Shown here piece after piece: positions 22,193 through 32,501 of a stretch of 64,000 bases of DNA (within the stretch, counting starts at the first letter, position 1; each line of letters begins with the position of its first letter). This stretch comes from Gnomoniopsis sp. IMI 355080. Taxonomy: Eukaryota > Ascomycota > Sordariomycetes > Diaporthales > Gnomoniaceae. The stretch spans positions 1 to 64,000 of the forward strand of contig JAPEVC010000080.1 in assembly GCA_027946555.1 (NCBI GenBank), read 5' to 3'. A program made the position numbers and the translations under genes. Below the pieces are notes generated by a model, which saw nothing but the letters and a program-made list of their open reading frames with translations, was not told the DNA's origin and made no database searches.

Positions 22193-24240
22193 ATGTCAGT
22201 CACCTATCAAAAGGTCTGGGACATGTCTATTGAAGATTACCATGTTGGGCCTGATCTTACCGCAGACAACAAGTCATTCGCCGGACATTGTACGCAAGAC
22301 AGTATCTCAAGGGTCAAGAAGGCTAGGGTTGATCCCACCACTACCAGCAACGACACGTCCCGAGATACACGATCTTGGGCGACAAGGCAACTGGCACCAT
22401 CTGGCAATCAATTTGCGGGTTTCAAAACGGGAGAAACGACCAGTCAGCTCTGGCTGACCACCTATCCATTCATCGCTCAAACTGACAAGCGCCTTACCGG
22501 CGAAACTCTTCTGTTCCATGTACATCTGGCGACGGAGGCGATCGAAGAGCCAACAACCGCCGGCTGGATCTCTCTCATGCTTCCTGAACTAGCCGCGGAA
22601 CCGCCTCTTGAAATCACATCGTGGAAAAGACCTGTAACAAGGCTCCAAGTTGCTCCGGCGCCCACGTCGGGCGACGGCGTTGTTGCCGACGACAACCCGC
22701 AGTCTGGTTTTGTTGCCAACGAGGGCCCGATTCTGCGAGCCAGCGTTGATATCTTGTACCTGGACAAAACGTTTTGGCGACAATATTTCGACAGATACAA
22801 TCGAAAGATGGACATCTTTATTCCAGGAGTATACCCTTTGGACCTCGCTCAGATTCAAAAAGTGGCAGTCGACATAGCTGTCCTTCGCAATAGAGACGAA
22901 TTTGCAGCGGTGGCTAGGGCTATAGCACGTCACTTGCCCAATATAACGGACTTCTCAGCCATCGTGACAAAGACCATCCCACGAGCTTTGGGTGGCTCCG
23001 GGGAGCAAATTGCGATCTTGGAGGAAGGACTTCCAGATGTGTTTGTCTCTTTTGAAGAGAAAGTACGACTTGGCGTTCATGAGAATACCAATCTCATTCC
23101 TGCTCAAGGTATCGTTTCAGCAAATCTGAGTCGGCTAAACGTCCTGGCGGCGCCTACCAGAGCACTTCAAACTCGATATATGCTGCTAGCCCACTTTGAT
23201 GATGCTGTGCAAAGCCTTTATGGTGAGAGTGCGGACATTGACCTGCCAGCGATCGATCGAGGGCAAGGGCCGGTTCATCTGGGAGAGGATGCCGGACTGA
23301 AAACAGATAGTCGTAAAGTAAGTTTTGTAGCTGTTCTCTTTTGTCCTCATAATTTCCCCCTCTTACTTCCAGCAAACACAAGCTGACTTGACTGCAGGCA
23401 AACCTCGAGACCCCTGGAGCCAGTGCACCCACCGGAACAAGTAAGTCAACTGGACAAGGCAACTCACGATGGCAACAAACACCTGTCAGACCACGAACTG
23501 CAAGGATAGACAGAAATACAGGGTCAACAAACATCACAAATGCCAGGGCGGAAAGCGGCACCGGGGTAGAGAATACCAGTGCTACTACGACCCGGACATT
23601 CAAACAGAGCCCAGCTTCACGACTGGCCGAAATCCCGGACCATGGAGCACCTCCGAAACGCAGGACGGTCACAGAACTGGCCGTGACGCGCAAAGCGCAG
23701 ATGCCGTGGAAACGAGCTTTCAGGAGTGATCATCCTGGCGACTACGTGATAATCCCTACCAGCGGGGAGGGTCTGCTTTGTGCTTGGCGAGCTCTAGAAG
23801 CCTCGTGGAACGCAGCGACCCCACGCATCGCTCGGGCCACCAGGCTCCCCGAGGCCTCCCTGAAAGGACTGGTGACTGTGAATACTCTGCAAGAGACATT
23901 GGCTAGAGATCGCCAGGATCCCGATTCAAATCTAGCAGATTTCGGAGTCGTAGCGGTGCGGGACTTTACTGTGGATCACGCAGCGAGAATCTTTAGCCAA
24001 CTCGTGAAGAACCGAACTGGGCTTGCAATGGACCTTGGATGGATTGGTCCGCTTCAACAATCAGCCTTCGGAGGTAACAAGAACGATCTTGCGTATGTGT
24101 TGCTTGAAGGCTCCAGCGACGCCAATCAGCAACCAGCACCAGCAGTCTGCCGTCTGTGGATCTGGAACAACAATGAGCCAAGGGCAGGTCACTATGAGGG
24201 TATAAAGGATGCACCGGCAGGCACCATACCGTATTTCTAG
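22193..24240 (+). CDS. Orphan 647-aa protein with C-terminal cysteine-protease-like module
   Basis: The model is join(22193..23317,23373..23440,23490..24240). Both introns (55 and 49 nt) are needed to keep the frame open, and phases agree. The N-terminal ~375 residues match no family I know. They are acidic to neutral and mainly globular, with segments such as KTFWRQYFDRYNRKMDIF and GVYPLDLAQIQKVAVDIAV. Residues ~385-455 are low-complexity Ser/Thr/Arg-rich linker. The last ~185 residues contain SGEGLLCAWRALEASW and, near the end, CRLWIWNNNEP then AGHYEGI. This layout recalls papain/OTU-like folds, where a Cys after a small-residue loop starts a helix and a late His follows a Trp-rich strand. 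That is inference from motif spacing only. No signal peptide. In-frame sequence continues open for ~56 codons past the TAG. Confidence 0.65.
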
Positions 24241-24979
24241 GCCTATCTCGACCTGCCCAGGGATAACAGCTTCTTTACATTGAGCTGTTATTGGCTTGGA
24301 ATCGTGGTCGGGCAGAGCACTGTGAGCGACCTGCTCGGGCGCAGCGGAATAAGACAGTCTTCCAACGCCTGTGCGAGGCGTCTGGGGATCTTGATAAGGA
24401 TTTTTGTATAGCTGGCTTGAGAATTGCGTCCGGTGATGTGAGATGGTCTCTGGTTACGCCAAGAGGGGGGAGGGTCAGGTTGGCTCAACTTCTAGTCAAC
24501 TGATATGGCTTAGGAAACGACAAGGATCTAAGATTGCGACTCAGAAAAAAAAAAAAAAAAAAAAAAAAAGGAAACACTTGAAGTACGCTCATATACGTGT
24601 AGTCCCTAGGAATGAGAACAGACTGGTTATAAGCGTAGAGCTCAAACTTCAATTGACACATAGGAAATGACATTGAATAGGGCTGTGTGGTATCATCAAA
24701 TTAAGGACTTGGAAATATAGCAGACTTAGCCGCGGAAATATGGAGGAGTTCCCAAACCGATCGCCTTGCTTCCTCGCTCTCCGCTCCAGTGCCAGGCCAT
24801 CGATCCCAAACTTATCCTGTAAAGATGACAAGGTTAAAGGGTATTATAGTATGAACCAATGAAGAACAAAATCTAGTCCTGTCCAGTTGACCAGTTGACC
24901 GTCACGTCCCTATTACAAAGTAATATCCCAAATCGTTTTAAGAACACTTCAGTTACGATGCGATATTCGCGGTTCGATC
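24241..24979. other. Intergenic with poly-A tract
   Basis: Separates two convergent genes. Holds the 25-A tract and otherwise nothing recognisable. Confidence 0.5.
24545..24569. repeat. Homopolymer of 25 A
   Basis: Uninterrupted run of A on the plus strand. It could be a retroposition scar or simple slippage. No element boundaries or target duplication were seen. Confidence 0.85.
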
Positions 24980-27904
24980 TCATCTCGCACTAGCCTTCTT
25001 TCCCTCCTTTCTAGAGATCTGACCTGTTGCTTTATTCCAGTCCTCCCACTCCTTACTGATTTCCATCAGTACCGTCCCCATCACCGCCGCGCTGGCCATC
25101 AACCCGTGGCCCTCACCTTCTAGCACGCGTACCTCGCACCGACGCATCGTTTTTCCGAGCCACTTGACGTTCTCAACCGGCACTCGGTTGTCTCGACTGC
25201 CATGATGGATTACGACGGGCCGTGTGATATCCACATATCGGAATCCGATGGTGTGCCGGCGCTCGAGACACACGAGAAGATCGACGGCCGGGTTGGCGCC
25301 AGTTGTGGCAACCTCCCAGATCGTATGCGTGAGCCGAGTATCGTATGTCTCCTGACGCTGCTTATCAGCGAGCGCTGACTCCGCTGCTGCGATGATGGCG
25401 TCCTCCTTGCTAACACTCGCGGTGCTGTCGCGATCGCCTATGCGACCGAAGCCACCGGACGCTTCGTAAGCGAATGGGGACAGAGCACCAGTCGAACTTG
25501 CGTATTGGGGACGGATTTGGTCCATTTCTTCGGTTGGATCCATGCCTCTCGTAAAGTCAGGCATGTCAGACGTGCTTTTGGCTGCGCCGTTGTAGTTTTC
25601 TTTGTCTAGATTTGGACGGTCCCCATTTTTGGGGTCTTTCCCGCTTGGCTTGCGTTTTGTTTTCTTCTGCTTGGGCAAGCTGCTTGTTATGCTGCTGCTG
25701 GTTGCAGACATAAAACTTGAGTTGGCCGCCTTCAGGAATGGGGTTGGGAGAGCTCGTAGGAGCTTCTGTGAGGTAGGTATCGCGTTGGTAGGAGGCAGGG
25801 GTGCCTGAGCCGACGCGCCAAAGACTGACATCTGTGACGGGGGGATCCATGGTGCTAGGAGGTGGATCCGGCCGCGTATGTGCTGGGGCATGCGGAGGGC
25901 CGTAGCAAGCGCATATATTGCACCAGCGGAGTGGGCGAGTATCGAGAATTTCGTGATCTTAAGGTATTGGCATATTGCGTATACATCGTCTACAATTGAT
26001 AATAAGCAAGTGCATTCATACAGTACTGCGAAGCGCGAGGAGGGGAGACTTACCGGGCCAGCTGAGAGGCGTTGCAGTGCCATCTGTGTATGGCTCGCTG
26101 TCGCCAACGCCCGGCCGGTCAGGCGTGATCAATCGCAACTTCAGAGTCAGGGCAAGCTCGTCGTAGAAAGCCGTGATATATCTGGTCAGGCCCATGCCGA
26201 CACAGCAGAACACCGCGCTTCCCTCCGAGTCACCAACCTCGCTAAAACTGATAATCCTGCCCGTCTGCGGGTGCTTGATTTTCTGGCTCAATCGAGGCGA
26301 ACGCATGTAAGCCGCGACGGAGTCATCTATGCTGTCCGCCGAGGGCGGGCGCTCGTAAAGCCCGGTTTCCTCCTTGGAGCTGTCATCCCGTGGCGACACG
26401 GCGCCGGAACGTCGCTTCATCTTTGAGCTGCTGCGTTTGATTCGGAGCTCCGGGGTGGCGTGTCCAGAAAATCGTCGACTGTTCCGATCGCGGCTTACTT
26501 CTCGATCCCGTCTCTTGCCTTGCGCAATGTTTGGTGCTGGAGCACCATCGTCCATATCCACCTCGGTATCAGTGACATAATGGTCGATATAGTGGTTCGC
26601 TTTGCTTGTTGTTGCCCATGACGGATCAAGTAGACCGTCCCCGCTCCTGTCGGTCCTGCTGTTCCGTTCGGCCTTGGAGCTTGCGCCTTCCCATGTTGAG
26701 GATTGTCTCTTCATCGAGGACTTGCTTTTCTGCGCCGAATTCTGGAGGCCAAAGTCAAAGCCTTCTTCGGGTATTGCACCGTTGCTGCTGTTTCGACGTG
26801 ACGACCGGCTCACTCGTGTAGATGAGCGCCTTGTGGTCGACGTCGTCTTTCTCAAACTTGAGTCTCTTTGTGGTATCGAATGTGGTGACATGGAGCCGTC
26901 CGCGGCTAAAGATCGGCTCGTGAGGATTTCGTCGAGTAACGGTGGTTCTTCTGTAATGGGCGTCTCTCCCAGGAATGAATCCGATCTATTCCCTACTGTC
27001 CGTCCCATGGCACTCCCCGGTAGTCCGTTGCTGTTATCTCCCGAACTTGCTCGCCTGCGTTCCTCGGCACTCAACCGCTCCTTGGAGGTCATATACTTCA
27101 AGCGATTATGCGTTTGGGCGGTCTTTTTGCCCCAGCTGTCGACTGACCTTTGCTTCCTCACTTCTACAGGAGACGAGCCAGGGGTTAGACCACGTTCGAT
27201 GGAAATGTTACCCACACTATGCACATCGGCATCCCTAGACGCTGACGATCCCCTGGACGACGGCCGAGAGGCGTTTCTCCCACTGAGAAAGCTGCGCAGG
27301 CCTCCGCCGGTGGGCGACTTGGGCGCTGTCAATGAGGAGTAGCCACTGGGTGGTTTGGCTGTTTTCACAATGGGAGGCGCAGCAGCGAGCTCATCGAGGT
27401 CAGTGTTGTGATCGCGGAGGTCGGTAGAGGAGGATGGTTTGGAAAATGCGCCGTAGTCGACACCAAAGGAGCCTAGGCGACGAGACCCAGGCGTATCGTT
27501 GGGAGACCTGGGCGAAGCGGGTGCCGAGTTCGAGTCCAGTGGCGGACCCAATTGATCGTCGGTGGACGGCGAGATGACGGAGAGCGAGGTAATCAAGTTT
27601 GAGATGAGTTCGGGGGATGCAGGCGCGTCGGATTGATTTCTTGCGATGGAGCGACCAAAAGCGGCGTGGTTTCCACAATCGGAGTCTGTTGAAGGGGGTT
27701 AAGATTTGTATCAGTGTGCATGCATGAATTGGCTGCAGGGTGTGCTGCAAGCCAATTGAGGTTGGCTTTGTTTGCGAGAGCGGCTTCCAACCACGGGTAC
27801 TGACCTCGGTTTTCGACATCTCTGTCTCTGTCTGTGCGCCGTGGGAGATGAAAGCCACGATCTTGACGGCTGTGCCTTGAAATGGATGGAGGCGTTGCAT
27901 CCAT
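24980..27904 (-). CDS. Alpha/beta hydrolase with long disordered N-terminus
   Basis: The model is complement(join(24980..25989,26054..27685,27805..27904)), 913 aa, phases consistent. The first ~480 residues are Ser/Arg-rich and probably disordered, with possible basophilic phosphorylation sites (for example LRKTTSTTRRSSTRVSRSS). The hydrolase core starts near GRIISFSEVGDSEGSAVF. It has a strand-loop LITPDRPGVGDSEPY, the nucleophile elbow FSILAHSAGAIYAL (Ser flanked AHSAG rather than GxSxG), the acid at HHGSRDNRVPVENVKW and the His at LEGEGHGLMAS. A Lys-rich low-complexity insert of ~150 residues sits between nucleophile and acid, in the lid position. The protein ends with a Lys-rich tail. Substrate unknown. 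It looks like a conserved fungal protein, with intact catalytic residues. Confidence 0.8.
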
Positions 27905-30900
27905 TGTCGGTACAAAGGTCAGCTTGGGCCTGAACCTACACCTGGACCTGAAGCACTGCCGGTGGCGCGCGCAGAGCGAGAGAGATTACGAGCTGCAAGC
28001 GGCAGTGTGTACCGCTGTGTGCGCCGCATCGGTAGCAGGCCAGGTGCTGCTCGATTGCTCTGTCCGATGTTCGTGTTCGCGTATGAGCAGCATGCAGCAG
28101 TTCCTCGCCGGACACTCAGGGGCACATGTAGGTGATGATGGTCCGCGTGCGCACCGTCCCGCGGCTAGTGCTTGATTGCTTGGTGAGGCGCCTCCAAATT
28201 CAGATTCGATCGATCGCGGATTGCGTTTTGCGATAGTTTTTAGTTTCCTGGGCGGGGCGCAAGAGGGCAAGTAACAGCCTTATGAGCCCAAGACAAGGAA
28301 GCACTCCACTGGGGCGCCAGGGCTGGGCACGGAGGACAGTCTGTTTTGGGTGAAGTATGAGAAGAAAAGAAAAAGAAAATGCCCAGAAGACAACGTAATT
28401 CGCAAAAATGTAAGCGAGTAAACGAATTGGGTCGTAGAGGGATGAGTTTAAGTGCAATTCCAGACTGTTCTGTTCAAGAGGCCGGACAGGGACAAGAAAA
28501 TGTGGGTCGAGGCTTGCCCAAAGAGTCGTTGTCGGAAAAGGGTGCGATGGAGAGTGGGAGAGTGCAGGTGGTCGTCCTCGGAGCACAGATGAGAAACAAT
28601 CCAATAGCTGAAGAGTATAGTCCGTACAGTCGATCTGTAATGTACCGACCGGCTCTTGCGCTTCGACCACAATTTCGATAAATGCTTGTACTTTTGCCCT
28701 GGATGTCACCCACACCCACTATCGGGGATTTTGACAATTCGAAGGCTCACTACCGAAAACTACAAGTCCTGCGCTGTAGCAGGCTTTCAGTTCTTTAGGC
28801 GTCCCTGGCCACCCTGGCGTCCCAGAGCATATGTGCATGTGCTCTTTACTTTGTAGGGTATCTGATGCAAATCTCCTTCGTGGCCAGCAACCGTGGTAGC
28901 TGAACCTCAGACGACACACAGCAAATGAATTGACCAATCGTTTCCAAGGTTGTCCGAGGCGTCGTGTATGTTGCTTACTGCTGTGTCACGCCGTCTTCGT
29001 TTAGCGGCAACGTGGTTGGCACCGTCTGTGAGTGGCTAAATGAGCAGTGTTGAGTCCGTTTATTAGCGTTGCAACGTGCCGTGGGTTTGCAAACTGCGGG
29101 TCCGAAAGTGACGCGCAGCCGCTTCGAAGCAAAGCGTCTCGATCATGTATTTTGGAGGCGGGTGGTTTGAGACGAGATGTGTAAGCTTGAGCCGAGTCGT
29201 GTAAGTGAACAACAAGCATAATAAATCATATGCACAGGAAGGCTCGGCCGCGTGGCTCCGGAAGCTTGCCAATTATCGACGTTGCCCAGGGACGGATCCA
29301 GGTAACGGCTACAGCAACGCTGGCAAATTCGAGTCTCAAAGTTCCCGGAGACTAGGAAAAAAGAGCCAGATGTTCGTCGTCGTGGGGTCGATTTGAGCCG
29401 GGAGGAAGGATGGGCACGAACGAATACGTAGCGGACGATGGACCTGCTATATGATGTCGTTGGATAAGGCTGTCATTGCTTTTGGCTCCTGCCAGGGCCT
29501 CGCATGTGATGTCTGAGACAGATTAATCACAGCTTTTGCAAATGGTCTCTGACTTGCAGAGCGCATCTAGCACGGACTGCACAGGAGTTGAGTGTGCAGA
29601 GAAGAGAAGCAAGAATGCGCACGTTGAGGCTAATGCACAAGCTGGTTCTCTATTATAGAGCTACTCTGGCATACCTGTCTACATAGTAGGGAGGTAGCAT
29701 ACGCAGTACTTTAAATAGCAATGCTCTCTTCTGGACGCATAGTCCAGGCTAGCCTCGTAGGGCTTGCAACATGATCTAGGTAGGTACGGGAGTAGTGCTC
29801 AGTACAGGCACAAGTGGGCCCAGTGGACCCTCAAAGCTTGAACTTTACAAAATTCACATGCAGCATTCTGCAGCATTCTGCAGCTGATGTCGCACCTGTC
29901 AACCTGTCAACCCAAACTGTCACACAAGAAACACTGTTCTTTTGCCCCAAATCTTGGACTCATAGTTTGGAGCGCGAGACCGTTTCCGCCTAGATGTGTC
30001 CTAGAGGTGATTCGTCCAGACTTAGGGGTTGTCCCTTTCAGGGCCATCGCATACTTACCTACCTAGGCAGGTAGGCCTAGATAGGGGACCAATCGCCCAG
30101 TTTGAATGGAATTTCTACAGGTGGCTTCAAAATAAACCCCTGCCTAAAGAGTACCTAAGGCATGCTCGTTGATCCCTTCTAATTATCCCTATATTATATT
30201 CGGGTATCAACTGGATCTACGCGTGGGGACAAATGGCGATGGGCGGAGATTAAGCGATGTGCGGGTGGTAATGCTTGTACGGATTACTACCTCAGTATGC
30301 ACGGTACGTGGTAAGGGGAATCTTGGAGAACAGAACCACGAACACGTAAACGTACGACGCTTTGACAAGGGCCTTGTCAGATTCATAAACCTGGACGGCC
30401 GGGCAGACCGCTGAACCATCAAAGTCCACCTGTAAGATGGAAGCAACTGTACTGCTATGGGATGTGAGATTGTGCTCGCCTTACTGCTAAGCGAGGCCCA
30501 TGTTACTGTGTAGGTAGAGAACTCGCCACAGGGGCTTTCAGTTGGGTGAGGTGGGTTCGCCGGGCCACAACCCCCGGAACTCTCGCGCCGGACCGAACTG
30601 CTGGGTCCCCAAGCCGAAGCCGTTGACTAAATCTCTCCGATTGGTCGGAACGGGCACCCCAAGGTCTTTCCTACTGTCCATCCTTCGACGTCATCGCATC
30701 CAACAATTGTTGCATTGAGGCTTGAACCTCCAGACGCGGTTCGTCCTTGTTTTGAGCCACTACATCATATCACAATGCCTTAGCAATCGCACAGCAGTCC
30801 AGGCTGTCCAGGTAGGCCCAATAGATAAGTAACGCGTAGTTGTTTATCCGCTGCGGTGCATTTCCGTTACCTTCTACCTACCTAACCTGCCTGGTGCACG

Positions 30901-30978
30901 TTATACCAGACACCACCACCTTCATATGTGAAGCCCTCACTCAAGAGAAACCACCTAGACCTAGGTACATCCAGCAAG
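27905..30978. other. 3.1-kb region without a supported gene
   Basis: Lies between two divergent starts (hydrolase and the membrane protein at 30979). Small open frames occur but none has domain features. Notable simple sequence includes the directly repeated CAGCATTCTG at 29861-29880 and CCTAGG-type motifs near 30060 and 30957. Long 5' UTRs or a non-coding transcript are possible. Confidence 0.45.
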
Positions 30979-32058
30979 ATGATGGACATACTGCTCTCCC
31001 TTCCCATCCTCTCCTTCTTCTTCTCCTCCGCCGCCACCTCCTACTCGACTTCCCTCAACATCCTCTTCTTCTACATGACCTGGAGCACCCTCGTCCTCTC
31101 CCATGGGCCCCTCAAAATCCAAGTCTTTGGTACCCTCGCCATCCGCCTCCTCTTCTTCGTCATTCCCTCGCTCTTCTTCCTGCTCTTCGACATCCTCCTT
31201 CCGAGCCTCGCCGTGAGCATCAAGCACGGCGGCAGGGATGCCATACCTCCTCGCGACGCCCGTGTCCTCGCCAAAACCCTCCTCTTGGCTCTCGTCAACG
31301 TCCTCCTGGAAACTGCCATTGAAGCCGGCGCAAGCCTCGGCATGACCAACCTGTTGGGCCACACTCCCTTCAAGACCTCCACAACCCTTCCGCTGCCCTT
31401 CGCCATCATCAAGCAGCTCGGCTGGCTGTACGTCTCCCGAGAAGTCCTCGCCTACTACATTCACCGTACGATCCTGCACTCGCACCGCCCGGCCTGGACG
31501 CGCCGCCTCTCCCCCTCGCGATCCACCGCCGTCTCCGCCAGGGCCAAGGACGCCACGGGCTACCTTGCGCGTCAGCACGCCCGTTATGTCCACACCCGCG
31601 CCGCTGCGCCGTACTCGCTCCTCCTCGCTGCCGACCACCCGCTGCCCTTCCTCCTCCTTCGCTTCGTCCCGCTCTACCTCCCCGCGCTGCTCGTCAGGCC
31701 CCACTTGCTGGTTTACTTTCTCTTTGTCGGGCTGGTGACCTTTGAGGATACCATGACCATGAGCGGGTATACAATCGTGCCCGGCATCATCATGGGCGGG
31801 ATCGCGCGGCGCAACGCGGCTCACTATGGCGCGGGCCATTGCGGGAGTGACAGTGGAAACTATGGCGCATGGGGTGTGTTGGACTGGGTGGGTGGCACAG
31901 GCATGGGGGGCCGTGACCTGGAGGACGATGTGAGGGATGAGGCTTCGAAGCATCGGGTGCGAGAGAGGGGTGAGAGGAAAGCGAGTGATGCCTTAGAAGC
32001 CGTGGGAAATGGAATTGATGGATTAAGGAAAGGCGGAAGGAATAAGAAAAAGGGCTGA
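30979..32058 (+). CDS. Fatty-acid-hydroxylase/sterol-desaturase-superfamily membrane protein
   Basis: Single-exon, 359-aa polytopic membrane protein, probably in the ER. ATG 30979 was chosen; upstream in-frame codons are not ATG. The N-terminal third has several hydrophobic spans (for example ILSFFFSSAATSYS and LLFFVIPSLFFLLFDILLP). The superfamily's di-iron enzymes carry HxxxH, HxxHH and HxxHH boxes. Here the first is HRTILH, the second region is RQHARYVHTR without a paired HH, and the last is AAHYGAGHCG followed by the usual SGNYGAWGVLDWVGGT. The fold is therefore recognisable but the metal ligands are partly altered. The C-terminus is Lys/Arg-rich. Either a divergent hydroxylase or a non-catalytic relative. 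Confidence 0.75.
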   Translation: MMDILLSLPILSFFFSSAATSYSTSLNILFFYMTWSTLVLSHGPLKIQVFGTLAIRLLFFVIPSLFFLLFDILLPSLAVSIKHGGRDAIPPRDARVLAKTLLLALVNVLLETAIEAGASLGMTNLLGHTPFKTSTTLPLPFAIIKQLGWLYVSREVLAYYIHRTILHSHRPAWTRRLSPSRSTAVSARAKDATGYLARQHARYVHTRAAAPYSLLLAADHPLPFLLLRFVPLYLPALLVRPHLLVYFLFVGLVTFEDTMTMSGYTIVPGIIMGGIARRNAAHYGAGHCGSDSGNYGAWGVLDWVGGTGMGGRDLEDDVRDEASKHRVRERGERKASDALEAVGNGIDGLRKGGRNKKKG

Positions 32059-32501
32059 GACTGGAACTGGTTAGAGATCGTTGCCATAATGCGCAGTAGC
32101 AATGCATAGCGGAGCTGCTGCTGCTGTAGGTTCGGGCAAAGGAGTAAGTGACGCCAATTTTTTTGGTGACACTGTGGGATGGTTTAGAAGGAATATACGA
32201 CCTGGGTGGTGTTCTGATGCGCAACTCGTTGCCATGGTGGCCTACTTGTAGCATGACCTTCTATGATTTCGAGATACCCGAAGCACAACAGGTAATGAAG
32301 GACAGAATCAATATATGAATGATGATATGCCATGTGCTCTACCTCCCACAACCTGCATTGAAGCCAGACCAAATCTATGAATATGCTCAGAACCTCCCTT
32401 GCCCTTTATGCCGTGCCCTCATTTGCCCATGAAATCTTCAAACATGTAGGCCATTCATGAGATAGTTGATGCCATGCCTTCGTTCCTACGCACAAGTCTA
32501 A
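32059..32501. other. Intergenic between convergent genes
   Basis: 3' flanks of the membrane protein and IML2. Nothing else seen. Confidence 0.5.

Noticed and set aside
23154..23693. 179-codon minus-strand open frame
   Set aside because: Overlaps three in-phase exons of the orphan gene; no domain features.
24960..24985. GGTTCGATCTC as a tRNA T-arm
   Set aside because: No matching acceptor, D-arm or anticodon arm around it. No tRNA gene was found in the window by eye.
26602..27342. 246-codon plus-strand open frame opposite the hydrolase
   Set aside because: Mirror of the Ser/Arg-rich minus-strand exon, whose splicing and domain structure are supported.
28200..28715. 171-codon minus-strand open frame upstream of the hydrolase
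   Set aside because: Hydrophobic low-complexity translation without start context, domain or splice support; more likely leader or intergenic DNA.
29861..29890. CAGCATTCTG direct repeats as a CRISPR-like or mobile-element array
   Set aside because: Only two to three adjacent units without spacers; a fungal nuclear locus would not carry CRISPR.
30961..31953. 330-codon open frame on the minus strand opposite the hydroxylase-family gene
   Set aside because: Low-complexity Glu/Gly/Arg composition typical of the complement of a GC-biased coding strand; no domain.
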